Assembly: GCF_003202405.1 (NCBI RefSeq)
Contig: NZ_QJHL01000002.1
Coordinates: 744,001-808,000 of the forward strand
From: Flavobacterium hydrophilum
GTDB lineage: Bacteria > Bacteroidota > Bacteroidia > Flavobacteriales > Flavobacteriaceae
Length of the DNA: 64,000 nt
Reading direction: 5' to 3'
Positions within the stretch are counted from its first letter, which is position 1; each line of letters opens with the position of its first letter. This document shows, in pieces, positions 17,268 to 25,335 of this stretch. Position numbers and translations under genes: made by a program. Under the pieces are notes generated by a model that worked only from the letters and a program-made list of their open reading frames with translations, was not told the DNA's origin and made no database searches.

Positions 17268-18239
17268 TTACCACCATCCTTGTACATTGTAAACTACAGA
17301 TTTAGCCTGACCATTACCATAAGCAACTCCTACTGCCTGATATGCTTTGATTAAGTCTCTTTTAAGATTGACATCTGTTTCAATTTTATAATCCCATTCT
17401 CTTTGTTCAAGATCTAAAACGCGTTTTGATATTTTTGCGGATAATGTTTTAACGTCATTATAACAGCCCGCTTGCGGATCAATAGAATTTAAAATTTCTC
17501 CAACTTGATTAGCTGTAGCAACATCCTGGTTTGCGGCCCAAAGATTATTTGCCTGAGCTAATTTTAGTTTGCAATCTCTGTTTATCATTTTATCAAACAT
17601 AGGGGCAATTATAGCTACTGCTTTGTTGTAACAATCTGTACATTCTTCTGGAATTGCAGTTAGCTTGTAAATCGCTTCATCGTATTTTAGCTGTGCCTGA
17701 AGTGCCTGAGCTTCTTTGATTATTTGAGCGCAACGAGTATTGTAGTAATTGATGATTTTCTTTTTTCCATTTGATAAAAAATTCTGGATACTTTCATCAT
17801 TGACATTTATACCTTTTATGGCTTCCATGTAGGCTAAGTTTTCATTTGTGCCAACTCCCTTAACCGATACTGTTTGACTTGAATATTTTTTTCCGTCCAA
17901 ACCGTCACCAATATAAAATGTTACATCTAAGGTCAAAGCTGTCATTGGGGGAGCTGTAGCCAGCATATCTTTTGTAAGAACATTTATATTGGCTGTAATA
18001 ATGAACCTTGAATCAATACCCGAAGCAGCTATTCCATTAGTACTGGTAATCTGGTTCAATTTGTTGATTAATAAATTTTCGGCTCCTGATGGCAGGTTTT
18101 CAATTTGCTCCGGAACATATGATGTAAGTGCAATATTTCCTAAAGCTTCATTTGTTGATGGACTTTGTGCAGTTGTAAAAAAGCTAAAGCCAAATATAGT
18201 TAACGCACTAAAAATACTTTTACTGATATAATTTTTCAT
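17268..18239 (-). CDS. Exported protein of unknown function (fifth gene of secreted operon)
   Basis: The protein has 323 residues. A signal peptide ends near FFTTAQ (residue 25). Residues 35-150 look like the N-terminal alpha/beta domain of TolB, LpoB and CsgG proteins: a paired hydrophobic beta pattern (SRFIITANINVL, LTLDVTFYIGDG) followed by YMEAIKGINV. Residues 165-230 form a helical part with a Cys pair (CTDC) and repeat-like KYDEAIYKLTAIP, reminiscent of TPR helices. The C-terminus ends VYNVQGWW. It lies 12 bp after the DUF6175 gene. The TolB/CsgG resemblance is by eye only, and the function is unknown. Confidence 0.8.
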   Translation of the reverse strand: MKNYISKSIFSALTIFGFSFFTTAQSPSTNEALGNIALTSYVPEQIENLPSGAENLLINKLNQITSTNGIAASGIDSRFIITANINVLTKDMLATAPPMTALTLDVTFYIGDGLDGKKYSSQTVSVKGVGTNENLAYMEAIKGINVNDESIQNFLSNGKKKIINYYNTRCAQIIKEAQALQAQLKYDEAIYKLTAIPEECTDCYNKAVAIIAPMFDKMINRDCKLKLAQANNLWAANQDVATANQVGEILNSIDPQAGCYNDVKTLSAKISKRVLDLEQREWDYKIETDVNLKRDLIKAYQAVGVAYGNGQAKSVVYNVQGWW

Positions 18240-18251
18240 AATTGTCTCTTG

Positions 18252-19211
18252 TTATTTTTCACCTAAAATAATTACAGCCTGTCCTAAACCTTTCATAGTT
18301 AATTTGTTCGGAATAGAATATGGAGCATTTTTTAAATAGTCCTGAAGCCCTCTAAGAAAACCTCTGGCATCAGTCGCTCTATTTTTACTGTCATATAAAG
18401 GAATGCGTACTTGTTCAAAAAGCATAGTGTTTTCGGTTGCATCACTTGTATTGAAACGACCTTTCACAGTGTTTTTAGCAATCCAGTCTTCTATGATAAC
18501 GCTTAAATCTTGTCCATCATATTGCTTTTCTAAATTACCTGACCAGCCATTGAATTTTTTAATACGAACAATTATTTCTCTGCCATTTTCAAACATATCG
18601 TCAAAATGCTTTTGCAATTGTGCGTTAAAATTATCAACATGTGCCAAAACAGCTTCTTCTAAAAGTACTGGTATTTCTGCAGAAAAAGAAGGGGCTCCGG
18701 TTCCTTGTGCGGCAGCAATTTGTTTATCGGTATAAGAATCTATTCCCTGAAGTATAAAGTTTACTGATTTTTTTGGGCCAACTTGTTTTGTTTCCCAGGT
18801 TAGTTGGATGATAATATCTGCTTTAGCAACTTTTTTTATTTTATCGATTGGGCTTTCAGCAATTCCTGCTCCTGTTTTAGATGAAGTAAGATTATTTTCA
18901 GCACTTTCAGCTTCAAGTGTTTTAATGGCTGATTCCATATCTTTTAACGGGAATCCTCTTTCGGCCATCAAAGTATTGATTTTAGATATCACGGTTTTAA
19001 TATCCATGTTCTCCTGAAAAACTTTTTTATAATTAGGAATTTTTACTTTCGTTCCCTGATTATCAAATTCCATCATGTATCCATTAGTGTTGCACCATAC
19101 ATCACTAGGGACTATCATAATAGTTGGTTTTTTTGCCTGAGAAAAAGCAAAACTTACAAAGAAAATTGTAAATAGAGCCAGTGTTTTTTTTATGTTAACT
19201 ATTTTTTTCAT
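18252..19211 (-). CDS. DUF6175 family exported protein
   Basis: The protein has 319 residues with a signal peptide ending near SFAFSQA (residue 26). PTIMIVPSDVWCN at the mature N-terminus and KADIIIQLTWETKQ plus VNFILQGIDSYTDKQIAAAQ in the middle follow the logic of CsgG/TolB-N domains: a strand, helix, then a strand that describes a summed activity. I recall DUF6175 as a Bacteroidota family without a known function. It is the fourth gene of the operon, 17 bp after the preceding gene. Confidence 0.8.
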   Translation of the reverse strand: MKKIVNIKKTLALFTIFFVSFAFSQAKKPTIMIVPSDVWCNTNGYMMEFDNQGTKVKIPNYKKVFQENMDIKTVISKINTLMAERGFPLKDMESAIKTLEAESAENNLTSSKTGAGIAESPIDKIKKVAKADIIIQLTWETKQVGPKKSVNFILQGIDSYTDKQIAAAQGTGAPSFSAEIPVLLEEAVLAHVDNFNAQLQKHFDDMFENGREIIVRIKKFNGWSGNLEKQYDGQDLSVIIEDWIAKNTVKGRFNTSDATENTMLFEQVRIPLYDSKNRATDARGFLRGLQDYLKNAPYSIPNKLTMKGLGQAVIILGEK

Positions 19212-19228
19212 TGGTTTGTTTTCAATTA

Positions 19229-19699
19229 TTATTTAAGAATACCGTCAGCAATTAATTTCTTTTTTAAATCGGAGCGAAGAACTCTCAGAACAATACCTTT
19301 AGTAATACTCTTATGAGCTTTTCTTTTGTCTCTTTTTTCATTGTTTTCATCTCTTAAAGAAATAAAACGTTTGTAGTCTCCACCATCGGTAAAAAAAATG
19401 TTAAAATAATCTTCGTATTTCTCCCTGGCATTTACTTCTGTGATAAGAGGTTTTATTTCACATTCCTGCTTGCCTTCGTGTATTCCATTAAAAAGTACAT
19501 CACGCACTGCATTTTTTTTCGCTTGTTCTTCTGCATCAGCTTTATTTTTTCCATTGCCCCATGCTTTTACAGTTTGGGACCCATCTAGTTCAACACCAAG
19601 GCATTCAGTTTTGTAGATGTAATTACCTGCAATTTTTTGCTGAGCATTCGAATTAGTAAGTAATAGTAAGAATGTTATTAATGGTAAAATTAATTTCAT
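19229..19699 (-). CDS. Small exported protein, paralogue of the preceding operon gene
   Basis: The protein has 156 residues with a signal peptide (LLLLTNSNAQ). It shares a clear pattern with the neighbouring 168-residue protein: YxxEC, G[IV]xxDGS, VKxW, then QAKKNAVxD[IV][LI]F, FFxDGG and KxY. The alternating A..QAKKNAV helix recalls LPP20/FlgT-type domains, though this is inference. It is 17 bp from each neighbour. The function is unknown. Confidence 0.8.
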   Translation of the reverse strand: MKLILPLITFLLLLTNSNAQQKIAGNYIYKTECLGVELDGSQTVKAWGNGKNKADAEEQAKKNAVRDVLFNGIHEGKQECEIKPLITEVNAREKYEDYFNIFFTDGGDYKRFISLRDENNEKRDKRKAHKSITKGIVLRVLRSDLKKKLIADGILK

Positions 19700-19716
19700 G
19701 TTTTGATATATTAAGA

Positions 19717-20223
19717 TTAAAATCCTGATGATAAACTTCTGATGATTCCTGCTGCTTCCAGGTCTTTTCTTAGTGCATCTTTAGAAACAGATACGATTAC
19801 ACCAATCTTATACTCTTTTCCAACTTTCATACGATCTGAAGCATCTATATTTCCATCTGTTGATTCGCTTACATATTTCATGTATTTACCTCCTTCTTCA
19901 AAGAAAGACAAAAAGAATTCTTCTTTTTCAGATTCGATGTTTGGATTGGTAGTTAAAGGTTTTTGAGCATTACAGCCGCGTTCTCCTCCAGAAAACCCTT
20001 TAAAAATTATTCCGTGAACAGCATTTTTTTTAGCTTGAGTAATTGCTATTTTGCCATTTTTGGAATATGACCAAACTTTTACCAGGTAAGTTCCATCTGT
20101 GCCGATACCAGCACATTCGATCTCATATTTCCATTGGTTTGTAGCTTTGTCTGCTTTTTTTTGAGCTTGGCTAAAACCTGCCAGTGAGGATATTAAAATA
20201 AATAGTGTGAATAGTTTTTTCAT
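19717..20223 (-). CDS. Small exported protein of unknown function, paralogue of the next gene
   Basis: The protein has 168 residues from the ATG at 20223 (MKKLFTLFILISSLAGFSQA, a signal peptide). A start at 20301 would add 26 residues overlapping the upstream gene and hiding the signal. The mature protein holds YEIECAGIGTDGTYLVKVWS and AITQAKKNAVHGIIFKGFSG, aligned with its paralogue, and two Cys (in IEC and RGC). It lies 25 bp after the first gene. The duplication inside one operon suggests that both copies are kept for different partners. Confidence 0.8.
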   Translation of the reverse strand: MKKLFTLFILISSLAGFSQAQKKADKATNQWKYEIECAGIGTDGTYLVKVWSYSKNGKIAITQAKKNAVHGIIFKGFSGGERGCNAQKPLTTNPNIESEKEEFFLSFFEEGGKYMKYVSESTDGNIDASDRMKVGKEYKIGVIVSVSKDALRKDLEAAGIIRSLSSGF

Positions 20224-20248
20224 TTTTAGTTTATATTTATTGTACGGA

Positions 20249-21886
20249 TTATTTACCTTTTTTCTGAACCAATAACATCCCGGGAAAAAGTTCTTTCCCA
20301 CTTATTTTTTTTAAGTATGTTTTGTCAGTAGTAGTATCGGGATTCTCAACGTCAGCACCATAGCGATTGTCCCAAATTGGGAATTTATCATCTATTTTAA
20401 CCTGGCCAACAGTGACATATGACATAATTCCCTCTTCGTTAACTTGTTGTTCTAAAACATCAAAAACTGATTTATAAGATACACCTTCTTTTAATCCAAT
20501 TTTAGCAGTCAGAGGTTCATTTGTATATATTGGTGTTTTGGTTTTAAATTCATCGTGATTTTTCTGTAGCTTAAAAATTACGGCATCCATAGCTTTCATT
20601 GTCGCTCTTTCTACTAATTTTAAATCTGTTTTATTAGTAAAGATTGAAGACTGTACGTCCGCCCAGGATTCATCCGTGCCTACATAAATCAATTTAAAAA
20701 TATCCGTCTCATCAAAGGCTTTTTTTCTTTCCGGAGTAATAGTTTTATCTGTTGCCCAAAAATCAGCATAAAATTTAGCAGCAACTTCATCATTCCAATC
20801 CAGACGATATAAGTGTCCTTTTGTTTTTACAATATACCCTTTACCCGCAATAGTAACCCCCACAGATGTCAAGGCCGAAACATTTGATACATTCGATGCT
20901 CCAGGCACAAAAGCTGCTGCTTGAGAAACTATATTAAGGATACCACTTGTTTTTTTAGCGACTTCTTCTTTGTCAGTATATTTGAATTCATTGATGAGTA
21001 CAAAGGTGTTTTTAATTAAATCCTCTCCCGCATCACCTAGCATGGCTAAACCTCTTTTACTGGCTCTTGCTTTTGCAATGTCCATAACAGTGGCGTCATA
21101 ATTACCTCTGGATTTAATAAGACTCATATTAAATCCTCCTTTTGGTGAACGGTCAAACCATTTGGCAACTAATGCTTTAGCAATGTCATTGATTTCTTTT
21201 TGTTCTGCATTAATCCTGTCCTTGACTTCCTGAGGCAATAAGTCATATTCTTCTTTTTGTTGTTTTTGAGCATCAAAAACAACTCTTTTGTCTATATATT
21301 CTAATATTTTTTTCTTTTTCGTTACACCTATTTCTTTCGCTTCTACTTCAAGTCGTTTTCTTTCAGCTAAATATTCCTTTGCATAGGAAGTTTGAGAAAC
21401 GGCTAAAAGGTTAAGCATCTGATTTGATACTGGTGCTGGTGAATCTGAAGTATCTTCGGAAGATTCTCCACCAGTTAAGGAAGAAAGTAGACCTGAACTT
21501 GTTGTTGGTTTTGAAAATGAAGTAAGTAACTCAGATGAAGGAGAAGGTAGCTTAGTTATGATTCTACTCCCTAAATTGTGATTATTGAATTTATCAGGTA
21601 TTTTGCTATCAATAAAATATTTTTTAATAGAGTCTCCATAAGGCATTGTGGGAGTCTCTAACATTAGGGTATAAAGAGAACTTCTTCTGTATTTTACTTT
21701 TAAAGGATTTGATTCCGGAGCCTCTTCAACAATTTGTTTGTCAATATTCTCTTCAGTTTCAGTTTCTTTAACTAAAGTGGTTTTTGTCGATTTTTTAGAA
21801 GTCGTCTTTTTTTTAGGCTTTGTTTGTGCGCTCCCTATCGTCAGATATAAAATTAGTAATAAAGTGCTTAGTAGTTTTATTGTCAT
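20249..21886 (-). CDS. Large exported protein of unknown function (first gene of secreted operon)
   Basis: The protein has 545 residues. A signal peptide (about 1-20, ending SAQ) is followed by a Lys/Thr-rich stretch (KPKKKTTSKKSTKTTLVKET) and a Ser/Pro/Glu-rich part near 110-150. The rest is a long mixed alpha/beta region with QAAAFVPGASNVSNVSALTS near the middle, HLYRLDWNDEVAAKFYADFW, and a last 60 residues with IGLKEGVSYKSVFDVLEQQV and FPIWDNRYGADV. I recognise no characterised family. It opens the operon and is the largest member. Confidence 0.8.
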   Translation of the reverse strand: MTIKLLSTLLLILYLTIGSAQTKPKKKTTSKKSTKTTLVKETETEENIDKQIVEEAPESNPLKVKYRRSSLYTLMLETPTMPYGDSIKKYFIDSKIPDKFNNHNLGSRIITKLPSPSSELLTSFSKPTTSSGLLSSLTGGESSEDTSDSPAPVSNQMLNLLAVSQTSYAKEYLAERKRLEVEAKEIGVTKKKKILEYIDKRVVFDAQKQQKEEYDLLPQEVKDRINAEQKEINDIAKALVAKWFDRSPKGGFNMSLIKSRGNYDATVMDIAKARASKRGLAMLGDAGEDLIKNTFVLINEFKYTDKEEVAKKTSGILNIVSQAAAFVPGASNVSNVSALTSVGVTIAGKGYIVKTKGHLYRLDWNDEVAAKFYADFWATDKTITPERKKAFDETDIFKLIYVGTDESWADVQSSIFTNKTDLKLVERATMKAMDAVIFKLQKNHDEFKTKTPIYTNEPLTAKIGLKEGVSYKSVFDVLEQQVNEEGIMSYVTVGQVKIDDKFPIWDNRYGADVENPDTTTDKTYLKKISGKELFPGMLLVQKKGK

Positions 21887-22192
21887 AAAGTTAACGCGAT
21901 TTTAATTGTTTTTTTTAGGGGTAAAACTAAAGTTTATTTCTTTAATAAACAACACAAAAAATTAACATTATTTAAGATATTAAAACAAGAAAAGTCTTTA
22001 AAAAAAGCCTATTTCGGAATATTTCGTAAGAATTTAACTATTGTTTAATTTTTTAAAATCGATAAACTGTTTAAAAAAACCGATGAAGTGATATAGTTGT
22101 TAATTTTGTAAATAATTACACTCTTTTTTACTATTGATTTTTAATTTTAAGTTTTTAAAATTTTTTCAAAATGGATATTAAAAAAAGCACAA
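21887..22192. other. AT-rich intergenic region upstream of the secreted-protein operon
   Basis: About 300 bp without a gene and very rich in A+T. It must hold the promoter of the minus-strand operon. A weak candidate is a TTG followed by TAGTTTTA just upstream of the first ATG, which does not match the consensus well. No repeat, RNA gene or open frame was seen. Confidence 0.4.
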
Positions 22193-22226
22193 AAAAAGCC
22201 CGAATAAATTAATATTCGGGCTTTTT
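22193..22226 (-). terminator. Intrinsic terminator after tsf
   Basis: AAAAAGCCCGAATA at 22193-22206 pairs perfectly with 22213-22226 around a 6-nt loop. On the minus strand a T-run continues past the stem. It ends the rplM-rpsI-rpsB-tsf unit. Confidence 0.93.
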
Positions 22227-22242
22227 ATATTGAAATAATATA

Positions 22243-23205
22243 TTAACCTAAAGTAACTCTTTTGAAACCTGTAATTTCAACGTTGAATCCTTTAACGTAA
22301 TCACTTACTTTTTTACTGTCATCTTTGATGAAGTTTTGGTCTAATAAAGCTTTCTCCTGATCTAAAGTAGTGTTATCAGAAATGAAACGCTGCACTTTTC
22401 CAGGAATAATTTTATCCCAGATTTGTTCTGGTTTACCTTCTGCTTTTAATTCCGCTTTAGCATCTTCTTCAGCTTGTTTTAAAACTTCTTCAGTTAATTG
22501 AGAGAAAGAAATATATTTAGGAACATTTTTTAAAGTTTTTCCTAAACGTTTTGCCTCTTCGTTATCTTTTTCGATTACAGCAATACGAGCAGCAAGTTCA
22601 GATTCAACGAAAGCAGGATCAAAATCTTTGTAAGATAATGTATCAGCTCCCATAGAAGCAACTTGCATAGAAACATCTTTAGTTAAAACGTCAGCGTTAG
22701 GAATTGCAGAAGAAATGGCTGTTAATGCAGCAATTTTGTTAACGTGAACATAAGATCCAACGAAAGCACCTTCTAAAATTTCAAAACCACCGATTTCGAT
22801 TTTTTCACCGATAACACCAGTTTGCTCGATTAATTTTTCAGCAACAGTAATTCCGTTGAAATCTGAAGCTAAGAATTCCTCTTTAGAAGAAAAGTTAATA
22901 GCTTTTTCAACTAAATCTTTAGCTAAAGTTACGAAAGCTTCATTTTTACCTACGAAGTCAGTTTCGCAGTTCAAAGTGATGATAGCTCCTTTAGTGTTGT
23001 CTGCATTTATAAAAGAAACAGCAGCTCCTTCAGAAGACTCACGGTCAGAACGGTTAGCAGCAACTTTTTGTCCTTTTTCTCTAAGGACTTGTATAGCTTT
23101 ATCGAAATCTCCATCAGCTTCAACTAAAGCTTTTTTACAGTCCATCATTCCGGCACCTGTAGATTGTCTTAATTTATTTACGTCTGCAGCAGTAATTGTT
23201 GCCAT
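22243..23205 (-). CDS. tsf: Elongation factor Ts
   Basis: The protein has 320 residues, longer than the 283 of E. coli. The opening VNKLRQSTGAGMMDCKKALVEADGDFDKAI is a UBA-like domain typical of EF-Ts, and LNCETDFVGKNEAF carries the TDFV contact that displaces Mg2+ from EF-Tu. It recycles EF-Tu-GDP. It follows rpsB after a 138-bp gap that contains an AT-rich repeat, and it has a strong terminator. Confidence 0.97.
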   Translation of the reverse strand: MATITAADVNKLRQSTGAGMMDCKKALVEADGDFDKAIQVLREKGQKVAANRSDRESSEGAAVSFINADNTKGAIITLNCETDFVGKNEAFVTLAKDLVEKAINFSSKEEFLASDFNGITVAEKLIEQTGVIGEKIEIGGFEILEGAFVGSYVHVNKIAALTAISSAIPNADVLTKDVSMQVASMGADTLSYKDFDPAFVESELAARIAVIEKDNEEAKRLGKTLKNVPKYISFSQLTEEVLKQAEEDAKAELKAEGKPEQIWDKIIPGKVQRFISDNTTLDQEKALLDQNFIKDDSKKVSDYVKGFNVEITGFKRVTLG

Positions 23206-23301
23206 AATATTTTGAATTTTAATGTTAAAAGTAAAAATTCCATCTTCTAAATCCCAGACTCCAATTTTATTAAATTATCAACATAACGTTTTTAATTTTG
23301 T

Positions 23302-23341
23302 ATTTGGAATTTGGAATTTAAAATTTGGAATTTAAAATTTG
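23302..23341. repeat. Tandem ATTTGGAATTT-type repeat between rpsB and tsf
   Basis: Forty bases just after the rpsB stop contain three copies of TTTGGAATTT with TTTAAAATTTG spacers. The word matches the stem of the hairpin at 4776-4820. It looks like a dispersed AT-rich intergenic repeat. Confidence 0.6.
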
Positions 23342-23343
23342 AT

Positions 23344-24126
23344 TTATTCTTCAGTTGCAGCAGGAGCAGCAGCTTCAACAGCTGGTGCAGCTTCTACAGC
23401 AGCTTCTTCTGTTGTAGCTTCAGTTTCTTTTTCAGAACCTCTGTCAGAAAGACCTTCGATTACAGCAGCAGTTACTAAAGATAAAATTTTGTCAATTGAT
23501 TTAGAAGCATCATCATTTGCAGGAATAACGTAATCAACCTCTCTTGGGTCAGAATTCGTATCAACCATTGCGAAAACTGGAATGTTTAATTTTTGTGCTT
23601 CTTTTATTGCGATGTGTTCAGCTTTGATATCTACTACGAACAATGCTGCAGGTAGTCTTGACATATCAGCAATTGAACCTAAGTTTTTCTCTAATTTAGC
23701 ACGTAGACGATCAACTTGTAAACGCTCTTTTTTAGAAAGTGTGTTGAAAGTACCATCTTTCTTCATTTTATCAATAGAAGACATTTTTTTTACTGCCTTT
23801 CTGATAGTTACGAAGTTAGTTAGCATTCCACCTGGCCATCTTTCAGTGATATAAGGCATGTTTGCAGCTTTTGCTTTATCAGCAACGATGTCTTTTGCTT
23901 GTTTTTTGGTAGCTACGAATAAAATTTTTCTACCTGATGCAGCGATTTTTTTTAAAGCTTCATTAGCTTCTTCAATTTTAGCTGCAGTTTTATATAGATT
24001 GATAATGTGAATACCATTACGCTCCATATAAATGTAAGGAGCCATGTTTGGATCCCATTTTCTAGTCATGTGTCCGAAGTGAACACCTGCTTCTAGTAAG
24101 TCTTTTACTTCTATTTTGTTTGCCAT
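23344..24126 (-). CDS. rpsB: Ribosomal protein S2
   Basis: The protein has 260 residues. Conserved parts include LLEAGVHFGHMTRKWDPNMAPYIYMERNGIHIINL, LFVATKKQAKDIV and RWPGGMLTN, then DANSDP-like VDTNSDPREVDYVIPANDDA. The last 35 residues form an Ala/Glu-rich tail (GSEKETEATTEEAAVEAAP and beyond) that I take to be an extension beyond the conserved core. S2 joins the 30S subunit late. The upstream leader carries two hairpins. Confidence 0.98.
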   Translation of the reverse strand: MANKIEVKDLLEAGVHFGHMTRKWDPNMAPYIYMERNGIHIINLYKTAAKIEEANEALKKIAASGRKILFVATKKQAKDIVADKAKAANMPYITERWPGGMLTNFVTIRKAVKKMSSIDKMKKDGTFNTLSKKERLQVDRLRAKLEKNLGSIADMSRLPAALFVVDIKAEHIAIKEAQKLNIPVFAMVDTNSDPREVDYVIPANDDASKSIDKILSLVTAAVIEGLSDRGSEKETEATTEEAAVEAAPAVEAAAPAATEE

Positions 24127-24158
24127 TTTTGTACTAGTTTACGTTCTGTTGATTAGCA

Positions 24159-24225
24159 ATGTATAAATGGCGGTTTCCCAGGCTTTATACATTTAGATGC
24201 TAAACTATATCCTACCTCGGTAGGA
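24159..24225 (-). promoter_or_regulatory. Structured rpsB leader with two hairpins
   Basis: On the minus strand the predicted mRNA begins with TCCTACCGAGGTAGGA (24225-24210, 7-bp arms). Eighteen bases later a hairpin forms with perfect 9-bp arms ATGTATAAA and TTTATACAT (24192-24184 with 24167-24159). Inside its loop a GG-GAAA-CC mini-stem with a GNRA-type loop can form. It ends 33 nt before the rpsB ATG and has no U-tract, so it resembles a protein-binding leader rather than a terminator. Confidence 0.6.
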
Positions 24226-24228
24226 GAG

Positions 24229-24255
24229 CAACAATAACTGTGTTTTTAATTTCAA
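24229..24255 (-). promoter_or_regulatory. Promoter for rpsB-tsf
   Basis: The minus strand has TTG (24255-24253), a 16-bp spacer, and TATTGTTG (24236-24229), one mismatch from TAnnTTTG. The start of transcription would fall near the first leader hairpin. Confidence 0.5.
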
Positions 24256-24270
24256 TAAATAATTGATAAT

Positions 24271-24293
24271 GTCTTGTCCCATCTGAACAAGAC
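24271..24293 (-). terminator. Weak hairpin after rpsI
   Basis: GTCTTGT (24271-24277) pairs with ACAAGAC (24287-24293). No strong U-run follows on the minus strand, so some read-through into rpsB is likely. Confidence 0.4.
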
Positions 24294-24301
24294 AGGTAAT
24301 A

Positions 24302-24688
24302 TTAACGTTTAGAGAACTGGAATCTCTTACGAGCTTTCTTCTGACCGAATTTCTTACGTTCAACCATTCTTGGATCTCTTGTTAATAAACCTTCTGGTTT
24401 AAGGATAGCTCTGTTTTCAGCGTTAGCTTCACACATTGCACGTGCTAATGCCATTCTTACAGCTTCTGCCTGACCATTTGAACCACCTCCGTAAACATTT
24501 ACTTTTACATCAAAGTTACTTGCGTTTTCTGTCATAGAAAGCGGTTGTAAAACTTTGTACTGTAAAGTTGCAGTTGGAAAGTAAGTTGCGAATTCTTTTT
24601 TGTTTACAGTGATAGTACCTGTTCCTTCAGAAACATAAACACGTGCAACAGCGGTTTTTCTTCTACCGATTTTGTGAATAACTCCCAT
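24302..24688 (-). CDS. rpsI: Ribosomal protein S9
   Basis: The protein has 128 residues. IGRRKTAVARVYVSEGTGTITVNKK starts the protein, GGGSNGQAEAVRMALARA is the conserved core, and the basic tail KKFGQKKARKRFQFSKR reaches the ribosomal P site with the final Lys-Arg. Its start overlaps the rplM stop by one base, the usual L13-S9 pair. Confidence 0.98.
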   Translation of the reverse strand: MGVIHKIGRRKTAVARVYVSEGTGTITVNKKEFATYFPTATLQYKVLQPLSMTENASNFDVKVNVYGGGSNGQAEAVRMALARAMCEANAENRAILKPEGLLTRDPRMVERKKFGQKKARKRFQFSKR

Positions 24689-25143
24689 TACTTAAGATCG
24701 TTTAGGTTAACAGTTCTAGGTTTTTGAGCTCCGTGAGTATGCTCAGCACCTACAACAACATTTAGATTTCTAAAAAGTTCTGCTCCTAATTTGTTTTTAG
24801 GTAACATTCCTTTTACAGCTTTTTCTACTAATAATGCAGGATTTTTAGATTGCAGTACTTTAGCAGTTAAAGTTCTTTGTCCTCCTGGGTAACCTGTATG
24901 ACGCATGTAAATTTTGTCATTCATTTTTGTACCTGTAAGGTTAATTTTTTCTGAGTTGATAACAATTACGTTATCTCCACAGTCAACGTGTGGTGTGTAA
25001 CTTGGCTTGTACTTACCTCTTAAGATCATCGCAACCTTTGAAGCAAGACGACCTAAGTTGTGACCTTCAGCGTCTACAACGATCCACTCTTTCGTTACAG
25101 TGGCTTTGCTGGCTGAAATTGTCTTGTAGCTTAATGCGTCCAT
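24688..25143 (-). CDS. rplM: Ribosomal protein L13
   Basis: The protein has 151 residues. WIVVDAEGHNLGRLASKVAMILRGKYKPSYTPHVDCGDNV, MRHTGYPGG and VKGMLPKNKLG are diagnostic. L13 is an early 50S assembly protein. It is the first gene of the rplM-rpsI unit and has its own promoter and a short 5' hairpin. Confidence 0.98.
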   Translation of the reverse strand: MDALSYKTISASKATVTKEWIVVDAEGHNLGRLASKVAMILRGKYKPSYTPHVDCGDNVIVINSEKINLTGTKMNDKIYMRHTGYPGGQRTLTAKVLQSKNPALLVEKAVKGMLPKNKLGAELFRNLNVVVGAEHTHGAQKPRTVNLNDLK

Positions 25144-25166
25144 AATATTATTTTAATTAAACATTC

Positions 25167-25216
25167 CATCCCCAATAAAGGGGATGCAAAAGTACAATTA
25201 ATTATTTTAAAACCAA
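25167..25216 (-). promoter_or_regulatory. rplM promoter and 5'-end hairpin
   Basis: On the minus strand TTG (25216-25214), a 19-bp spacer and TACTTTTG (25194-25187) match the Bacteroidota consensus. A perfect 7-bp hairpin (CATCCCC/GGGGATG, 25186-25167, loop TTTATT) follows at once, at or near the 5' end of the mRNA and 23 nt before the ATG. Confidence 0.7.
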
Positions 25217-25283
25217 ATACCTTAAAAGATTATTTTATCTACTGAAAATCAGGGCTTCAGTTTTTTATTTGAAACAATAAAAA

Positions 25284-25316
25284 AAACCACCTTCACAAAT
25301 AACGTGAAGATGGTTT
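25284..25316 (-). terminator. Intrinsic terminator after the ferritin-like genes
   Basis: The 13-nt arms at 25284-25296 and 25304-25316 pair with one wobble or mismatch. On the minus strand eight T residues follow. Confidence 0.85.
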
Positions 25317-25335
25317 AATATTTTATATTTTTTTG

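Noticed and set aside
24271..24293. Hairpin after rpsI as a strong terminator
   Set aside because: The stem is only 7 bp and no U-run follows, so it is listed as weak.
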